This document shows positions 34,419 through 39,249 of a DNA stretch of 39,249 bases, piece by piece (positions within the stretch are counted from its first letter, which is position 1; each line of letters begins with the position of its first letter). The DNA comes from Sedimenticola sp. (GTDB lineage Bacteria; Pseudomonadota; Gammaproteobacteria; Chromatiales; Chromatiaceae), in the NCBI GenBank assembly GCA_026985055.1, contig JALSQZ010000151.1:1-39249 (forward strand), read 5' to 3'. The notes below the pieces were generated by a model. The model saw nothing but the letters and a program-made list of their open reading frames with translations, searched no databases and had not been told where the DNA came from. The position numbers and the translations under genes were made by a program.

Positions 34419-34888
34419 ATCTGTTGCGTGTCCATCTTTGCCGTCAGGAGCTGGAATTGTGGCGCAATGGCGTGCTTTGGCGATCCTATCCGGTTTCCAC
34501 GGCAGCGCCGGGAGAGCAAAGGGATAGTGGATGCACCCCTCGGGGACGGCACAGGATTCGGATACGAATCGGTGACGGCTGCCCATTGAACACGGTGTTC
34601 GTGGGGCGGCGGCCAAGTGGTGAAATCTATACCCCGGAACTGGGAGCAAGCTATCCGCAGCGGGACTGGGTGCTGACACGTATTCTCTGGCTTACCGGAG
34701 AGGAATCCGGGCGCAACCGGGGTGGTGAATGTGATACGCTGAAACGCTATATCTATATTCATGGTACGGATCGGGAAGACCTCATCGGCCAGCCCGTTTC
34801 CCATGGATGCATAAGAATGAAGAATCATGATGTGCGGGAACTGTTTGATCTTGTATCAAACAATGACGCCGTCATTATCGAGGAATAG
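34415..34888 (+). CDS. YkuD-family L,D-transpeptidase or L,D-carboxypeptidase without signal peptide
   Basis: The 157-residue YkuD domain has the catalytic set His116 (YIYIHGTD), His130 and Cys132 (SHGCIRM). There is no signal peptide or membrane segment; the protein starts directly with the first strand of the domain. Periplasmic Ldt enzymes need export, so a cytoplasmic role is likely. Known cytoplasmic YkuD enzymes (LdcV/ElsL type) trim the terminal D-Ala from recycled muropeptides. The next gene is nagZ, a cytoplasmic recycling enzyme, which supports this reading. The GTG at 34415 overlaps the previous stop. Confidence 0.88.
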   Translation: MNLLRVHLCRQELELWRNGVLWRSYPVSTAAPGEQRDSGCTPRGRHRIRIRIGDGCPLNTVFVGRRPSGEIYTPELGASYPQRDWVLTRILWLTGEESGRNRGGECDTLKRYIYIHGTDREDLIGQPVSHGCIRMKNHDVRELFDLVSNNDAVIIEE

Positions 34889-34903
34889 AGGACAACTCCT
34901 GTC

Positions 34904-35956
34904 ATGACCCATGGCCCTCTGATGCTGGATATTGAAGCCCTGACGCTCAGTGCGGAAGAAAGGGAGCGTCTGCTGCATCCCGCGGTTGGCGGGGTGATTC
35001 TGTTTTCCCGCAATTACGAATCGCCGCAACAGCTGAAGAGGCTGGTTGAGGATATTCATCGCCTGCGTTCACCGGCGTTGCTGGTAGCGGTGGATCAGGA
35101 AGGGGGCCGGGTGCAGCGTTTTCGCGAGGGCTTTACCCTGCTGCCTCCGGTCAGCTCCCTGGGCGTACTGTACCGCAGACACCCCCAGCAGGCTTTGGAC
35201 GCAGCTCGTCATCTGGGATGGCTAATGGCTTCAGAGCTGCGCTCGGTGGGGGTGGATTTCAGTTTTGCGCCGGTGCTGGATCTGCAAACTTCCATCAGTC
35301 AGGTGATAGGAGATCGGGCCTTCTCTGCCGATCCGCTGGTCGTTGCCAAGCTGGCTTTTCAATGGGCGCGGGGGGCGCGGGAAGGGGGCATGGCTTCCGT
35401 GGGCAAGCACTATCCCGGACATGGCTGTGTCGAAGCCGATTCCCATGTGGATCTGCCTGTGGACAAGCGACATTTTTCTGAAATATGGGAAGCGGATCTT
35501 CTTCCTTTCCGGCACATGGTAAACAATGGCATTGAGGCGCTGATGCCGGCGCATGTCATCTATGCCAATGTTGATGACAAACCCGCTGGATACTCCCGCT
35601 ACTGGATACAGGAAGTATTGCGTCAACGCATGGAGTTTCAGGGGGTGGTGTTCAGCGATGACCTGAGCATGGCGGCGGCTGGCGTTGCAGGCGATTATGC
35701 CGAAAGAGCCGCCCTGGCGCTGGATGCGGGATGTGACATGATTCTGGTTTGCAATCATCCGCAGGGGGCAGAGCAGGTGCTGGACAGCCTCAAGAACTAT
35801 AGCGAACCGGTGAGTCAGATTCGTATGGCCAGAATGCATGGCCGGGGCCATCCCGACATGGTGGCAGTCCATGAAGATCCACGCTGGTGTGAGTGCATGG
35901 ACTATCTCAACCTGCTGGAGCCCGGGGATTCCCTGAGTCTGGAGCTGGACGGATGA
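34904..35956 (+). CDS. nagZ: Beta-N-acetylhexosaminidase NagZ
   Basis: The 350-residue family 3 glycoside hydrolase removes GlcNAc from anhydro-muropeptides in the cytoplasm, a step in peptidoglycan recycling that also feeds AmpC signalling in some species. The general acid/base His lies in the loop GKHYPGHGCVEADSHVDLP (about 166-184) and the nucleophile Asp in VFSDDLSMAA (about 249-258). DQEGGRVQRF is the usual early motif. No signal peptide is present. It overlaps the following gene by 4 bp (ATGA). Confidence 0.96.
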   Translation: MTHGPLMLDIEALTLSAEERERLLHPAVGGVILFSRNYESPQQLKRLVEDIHRLRSPALLVAVDQEGGRVQRFREGFTLLPPVSSLGVLYRRHPQQALDAARHLGWLMASELRSVGVDFSFAPVLDLQTSISQVIGDRAFSADPLVVAKLAFQWARGAREGGMASVGKHYPGHGCVEADSHVDLPVDKRHFSEIWEADLLPFRHMVNNGIEALMPAHVIYANVDDKPAGYSRYWIQEVLRQRMEFQGVVFSDDLSMAAAGVAGDYAERAALALDAGCDMILVCNHPQGAEQVLDSLKNYSEPVSQIRMARMHGRGHPDMVAVHEDPRWCECMDYLNLLEPGDSLSLELDG

Positions 35957-36513
35957 GCGTAGATGCCAAAGAGATTGAACAGGTGAGAAAGCAGGCGCAG
36001 ATGATCTGCTCCAAAGTGGAAGTGGAAGCTGCGCTGGATCGCATGGCTGAGGAGATTGCAAGGAAAGTTGGGCAACACAATCCGCTTCTTCTGGCGGTAA
36101 TGAACGGCGGACTGATTCCGCTAGGCATGTTGTTGCCCCGGCTGGATTTTCCCTTGCGCGTTGACTATCTGCATGCCACCCGTTACAGGGAACGAACCTT
36201 TGGCACCGAGCTTGAGTGGAAAAAAACACCAGAAAGCTCCCTGAAGGGTAAAACCATTGTCATCGTGGACGATATCCTCGATGAGGGATATACCCTGGAT
36301 GCAATTGCCCGGTATTGCCGGAAGCAAGGCGCTGCAGAAGTGATCAGTGTCGTGCTGGTACACAAACTGCATGACCGGAACAATGGTTTCCAGGCGGATA
36401 TCGTGGGCTTGACCACGCCGGACAAGTATCTGTTTGGTTATGGCATGGACTACAAAGGCTACTGGCGCAATGCTCCCGGCATATTCGCGCTAGGAGAAGA
36501 ACATGAACACTGA
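35953..36513 (+). CDS. hpt: Hypoxanthine-guanine phosphoribosyltransferase
   Basis: The 186-residue purine salvage enzyme transfers phosphoribose to hypoxanthine or guanine. The PRPP motif is VIVDDILDEGYTLDA (about 98-112) and the early GG loop is VMNGGLIPLGMLLP. The protein is in the HGPRTase family, though its exact base preference is not visible. ATG at 35953 overlaps the nagZ stop; longer in-frame starts lie inside nagZ. It overlaps the phosphorylase gene by 11 bp, so the two salvage steps are probably co-translated. Confidence 0.93.
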   Translation: MSVDAKEIEQVRKQAQMICSKVEVEAALDRMAEEIARKVGQHNPLLLAVMNGGLIPLGMLLPRLDFPLRVDYLHATRYRERTFGTELEWKKTPESSLKGKTIVIVDDILDEGYTLDAIARYCRKQGAAEVISVVLVHKLHDRNNGFQADIVGLTTPDKYLFGYGMDYKGYWRNAPGIFALGEEHEH

Positions 36514-37237
36514 ACGTATCGCCATTGTCGGCGGCTCTGGACTCACCTGGCTGGATACCCTGGAAGTCGAACAGCAGAAAGTCATTGTCACGCCGTATGG
36601 TGATCCGTCCGCACCTCTGACTTTCGGGCAGTTTGGCAAACTGCCGGTGGTTTTTCTGCCAAGACATGGCCCGGGGCATACCATTCCCCCTCATGCGGTC
36701 AACTATCGGGCCAATATCTGGGCATTGCACAATGTGGGTGTGAAAAAAGTCATCAGCGTGGCCTCGGTGGGAGGCATCACCATGGAGCCAGGCATACTTT
36801 GTATTCCCGACCAGATTATCGATTACACCTGGGGCAGGGAACATACCTATGTGGAACCTGGCCATTCACCGGTCAAGCATGTGGATTTTACTGAACCGTA
36901 TTGTGACGAACTGCGTCAGACTCTCATCGCCGCGGGTCTGAGCGCCAGTGTTCGCATGAAGAAGGATGGCTGTTATGGCGCTACCCAGGGACCGCGTCTG
37001 GAAAGCGCTGCGGAGATTCAGCGCATGCATCGTGACGGCTGTGATCTGGTGGGCATGACCGGGATGCCGGAAGCTGCGCTGGCCCGGGAACTGGGTCTTT
37101 GTTTCGCTCACCTGTCTCTGGTGGTGAACTGGGCTGCCGGTCTTGGCAAGGGCGCTATTACCATGCAGGAGATCCAGACCAATCTGGATCAATCCATTGC
37201 CGCGGTAAAAAAACTGATCATGGCTATCGAGCCATGA
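36503..37237 (+). CDS. S-methyl-5'-thioinosine (or thioadenosine) phosphorylase
   Basis: The 244-residue purine nucleoside phosphorylase is of the MTAP/MTIP type. It has IAIVGGSGLTWLDTL at the start, the phosphate loop FLPRHGPGHTIPPH, the TQGPRLESAAEI motif, and VGMTGMPEAALARELGLCF. In Pseudomonas the same family next to nagZ is a methylthioinosine phosphorylase. Pairing with hpt, which would use the released hypoxanthine, favours MTIP over MTAP. This choice is inference; the family call is firm. Confidence 0.9.
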   Translation: MNTERIAIVGGSGLTWLDTLEVEQQKVIVTPYGDPSAPLTFGQFGKLPVVFLPRHGPGHTIPPHAVNYRANIWALHNVGVKKVISVASVGGITMEPGILCIPDQIIDYTWGREHTYVEPGHSPVKHVDFTEPYCDELRQTLIAAGLSASVRMKKDGCYGATQGPRLESAAEIQRMHRDGCDLVGMTGMPEAALARELGLCFAHLSLVVNWAAGLGKGAITMQEIQTNLDQSIAAVKKLIMAIEP

Positions 37238-37246
37238 AAACTGACC

Positions 37247-38644
37247 TCAAAGACTGAAACTGTCTCCAAGCTCCGGCATGATCACCTTGGTGTCTGTCAG
37301 CTCTCTGGAGAAGGCGTGCATGCTCTGCTCTTCGCCATGAACCAGATAGGTTGTAGCCGGGTTTCCTGTTTCCTTGTGCCAGGCGAGTAATTCCGCCTGG
37401 TCTGCATGGGCGGAAAACCCGCCTATGGTGTAAATGTCCGCGTTGACCGGATACTCTTCGCCAAAAATGCGAACATTGCTGGCGCCATCGATGATACGCC
37501 GGGCGAGAGTTCCCTGGGCCGCGTAACCAACAAACACGATACTGTTTTTTTTGTCCCAGATATTGTGTTTCAGATGGTGCCGGATGCGACCGCCGGTACA
37601 CATCCCGGAACCGGCCATTATCACCGCGCCTCCATCGATCTGGTTGATGGCCATGGATTCCGCTGTTTCACGTGTGAAATGCAGGCCAGGCAAGCCAAAA
37701 GGATCATTGCCGTCCTGGGATATCTTCAAGGTTTCGGTGTCGTAGCATTCGGGATGGCGACGAAAAATTTCTGTCGCGGAAATGGCCATGGGGGAGTCGA
37801 GAAATACATTGATATAGTGGCTGATCTTGCCGGTTTCAATTCCTTCCCGCAGGTAGTACAAGAGTTCCTGTGCGCGCTCCAGAGCAAAGGTGGGAATGAT
37901 TACATTGCCTCCGCGCCTGATAGTGGCGTTTACTGCATCGTAGAGCTCATGAATTGAAGGCTCCAGCTTTTTGTGCAAGCGGTCGCCATATGTGGTTTCC
38001 ATGACCACGCTGTCCACCTCGGGAGGGGAACTTGGATTACGCAGGATGGCGCGTGTTCCGCTGTTGCCCAGGTCTCCCGAAAACAGGATGCGATGCTTGT
38101 GTCCTGCCTCTTCCAGTTCCAGCGCAATGCTGGCGGAACCGAGAATATGTCCTGCATCGATAAAGGTGGCGCGGATGCCGGGTGCTATATCCATGGGGTG
38201 ATCATAGACAGCATGCCGGCCAAAGTAGTCCAGGCTGTTCAGGGTATCCAGTGTGGTGTACAGCGGCGTTATGTCCACATGGCTCTTTCCCGTGTGGCGT
38301 TTTGCCTTGCGCGCCTGGTAGCGAGCTTCTTCTTCCTGAAGGCCTGCGGCGTCCAGCATGACCAGCCGGGCCAGTTCGACAGATGCTGAAGTGGTGATGA
38401 TTTCCCCGTGAAAGCCGCGTTTTACCAGCAAAGGAATGCGACCACAGTGATCCAGATGCGCGTGGGTCAGTAGAAGATAGTCGATGGATTCAGGATCAAA
38501 GCCGAAGCCCTTGGCATTTTCTTCGGCAAGCTCCCGGCCACCTTGATACATGCCGCAATCGATCAAAATGCGCTTTCCCGCGCATTCCAGCAGATGACAG
38601 GAGCCGGTTACTCCCTGATCCGCGCCATGGAAGGAAATTTTCAT
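37247..38644 (-). CDS. Beta-CASP metallo-beta-lactamase fold exonuclease/RNase
   Basis: The 465-residue protein has the zinc motif LTHAHLDHCGRIP (His61, His63, Asp65, His66) in an N-terminal metallo-beta-lactamase domain. The beta-CASP insert follows (about 190-370, with TFALERAQELLYYL). The RNA-specificity C-terminus contains AGSGMCTGGRIRHHL, FVGYAAQGTLARR and GGFSAHADQAELLAW. Relatives are CPSF-type or YsxB/'RNA metabolising' nucleases in bacteria; the specific substrate is unknown. It is convergent with the phosphorylase gene, 9 bp apart, and repeats follow its start. Confidence 0.94.
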   Translation of the reverse strand: MKISFHGADQGVTGSCHLLECAGKRILIDCGMYQGGRELAEENAKGFGFDPESIDYLLLTHAHLDHCGRIPLLVKRGFHGEIITTSASVELARLVMLDAAGLQEEEARYQARKAKRHTGKSHVDITPLYTTLDTLNSLDYFGRHAVYDHPMDIAPGIRATFIDAGHILGSASIALELEEAGHKHRILFSGDLGNSGTRAILRNPSSPPEVDSVVMETTYGDRLHKKLEPSIHELYDAVNATIRRGGNVIIPTFALERAQELLYYLREGIETGKISHYINVFLDSPMAISATEIFRRHPECYDTETLKISQDGNDPFGLPGLHFTRETAESMAINQIDGGAVIMAGSGMCTGGRIRHHLKHNIWDKKNSIVFVGYAAQGTLARRIIDGASNVRIFGEEYPVNADIYTIGGFSAHADQAELLAWHKETGNPATTYLVHGEEQSMHAFSRELTDTKVIMPELGDSFSL

Positions 38645-38707
38645 CGCTGCTCTCCTCAGTCTGGTTCACGGCAGCATGGTCACCGTGATGGGGGAATATG
38701 TCTTTAG

Positions 38708-38868
38708 CAGGGTGTTGAAAAACGCAGTTTTTCGACATCCTGTGTGCGGTATAAGGATATACCGCCATTTTCAATGGCTGTAAGCCATTGAAAATGAAGG
38801 AACCGGGAAATCGCATTTTCCGGTTCCGGGGTTGAAAAAGTCCAAGGAAGGACTTTTTCAACATCCTG
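38708..38868 (+). repeat. Five-hairpin repeat family B, full copy
   Basis: The 161-bp element is flanked by TTAG on both sides (38704-38707 and 38869-38872). HP1 is 38708-38742; HP2 is 38746-38765 (GCGGTATA-AGGA-TATACCGC); HP3 is 38766-38796 (14-bp perfect stem); HP4 is 38799-38827 (GGAACCGG/CCGGTTCC around GAAATCGCATTTT); HP5 is about 38831-38864 (GTTGAAAAAGTCC). HP2, HP3 and HP4 have exactly the lengths of family A, but the stems differ. Confidence 0.88.
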
Positions 38869-38871
38869 TTA

Positions 38872-39022
38872 GGGGATCTCGAAAAATTCCTTCCATGAAA
38901 TTTTTCTTGTCGCAAAGAGAAAATGCGATTTCCTCTTTGCTTACATTTTCAATCACTTGTGGTGATCGAAAATGGTGGGACATCCCTGTTCCACCCGGGG
39001 ATCTCGATTTTTGAAGATGCCC
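38872..39022 (-). repeat. Five-hairpin repeat family A, full copy A3 (reverse)
   Basis: The 151-bp element is inverted relative to A1 and A2. It runs GGGGATCTCG, HP5, HP4 (GCAAAGAGAAAATGCGATTT..), HP3, HP2 and HP1, ending GAAGATGCCC. It directly abuts family B. No matching 4-bp flanks are seen (left GTTA or TTAG, right TATG), so this junction has rearranged or one element inserted beside the other. Confidence 0.87.
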
Positions 39023-39122
39023 TATGCTACAGTTTCCAAAGCGAGCTATGCTTGATTCCGGTGTACGGCGGGATTGAAGAGGGCTGCGTATCCTGCGGAA
39101 ATCGGTTTGACGAGAACCAAAC

Positions 39123-39249
39123 TAGCCCGAATATTGCACCGGAATCCGGAATTTTCCCGGAGAGATTTTTGCCCAGATTGTTCGAACGGACAAAAGTCGA
39201 TGTTATTCATCGGCTTGCAGTGCGTTCGGGCAAGCTGGGTGAAAAGATC
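39123..39249 (+). mobile_element. 247-bp MITE, copy 4, cut by the window edge
   Basis: Begins TAGCCCGAATATTGCACCGG and follows copy 2 (9474) through the hairpin tip (CGATGTTATTCATCG) to the last base of the window. About half the element is present. Confidence 0.85.

Overview
The window reads as chromosome from a gammaproteobacterium. The block nadB | rpoE-rseA-rseB-rseC-mucD-lepA-lepB-(DUF4845)-rnc-era-recO-pdxJ, followed by barA | cysM-rlmD, has the gene order known from Pseudomonas-like and sulfur-oxidising gammaproteobacteria. No marker fixes the genus. The V/A-type ATPase and the arsenate module would fit an environmental, possibly sulfur-oxidising lineage, but that is inference. Gene density is high, many junctions are ATGA overlaps, and no tRNA or rRNA gene was seen.

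Layout. (1) 437-8954: a complete nine-gene V/A-type ATPase operon on the + strand, in the order small stalk-like subunit, C, I, K, F, E, A, B, D. (2) 8955-11185: a small SHOCT-like lipoprotein with its own promoter, two tandem 247-bp MITE-like elements, an AraC-type regulator and a short orphan gene. (3) 11415-15975, all on the - strand: an arsenic module made of arsR, an arsenate-type GAPDH, arsJ, a YraQ/ArsP-like permease and a CXXC redox mini-protein. It lies at the 3' end of nadB. (4) 15997-28711: nadB, then the divergent envelope-stress operon (sigma-E, anti-sigma RseA and RseB, RseC, protease MucD), then translation, secretion and RNA-processing genes and pyridoxine synthesis. (5) 28696-33936: a BarA-type hybrid kinase, divergent from cysM and rlmD. 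(6) 33939-38644: a CYTH protein, a YkuD protein without a signal peptide, nagZ, a purine phosphoribosyltransferase, an MTI/MTA phosphorylase-family enzyme, and a convergent beta-CASP metallo-beta-lactamase nuclease.

The most striking content is non-coding. A roughly 150-bp repeat built from five consecutive hairpins occurs in three full copies (11192-11341, 22176-22326, and 38872-39022 reversed) and several fragments. A second family (38708-38868) has almost no stem sequence in common with it, yet the three inner hairpins have identical lengths (20, 31 and 29 nt) and the same loop motifs, so the stems covary. Two full copies of the first family and the copy of the second are flanked by identical 4-bp direct repeats, as expected after transposition. 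A one-hairpin fragment lies in frame inside the V-ATPase D gene and adds about ten codons. A separate 247-bp TA-flanked MITE family has three complete copies and one cut by the right edge. One of these copies lies in the leader of the gap-arsJ operon, between its AT-rich, operator-like promoter region and the gap ribosome binding site.

How the genes fit together: ArsR probably controls the As module, GAPDH makes the unstable arseno-phosphoglycerate and ArsJ exports it. RpoE probably autoregulates through a sigma-E-type promoter at 17901. NagZ and the cytoplasmic-looking YkuD protein suggest a peptidoglycan-recycling pair.
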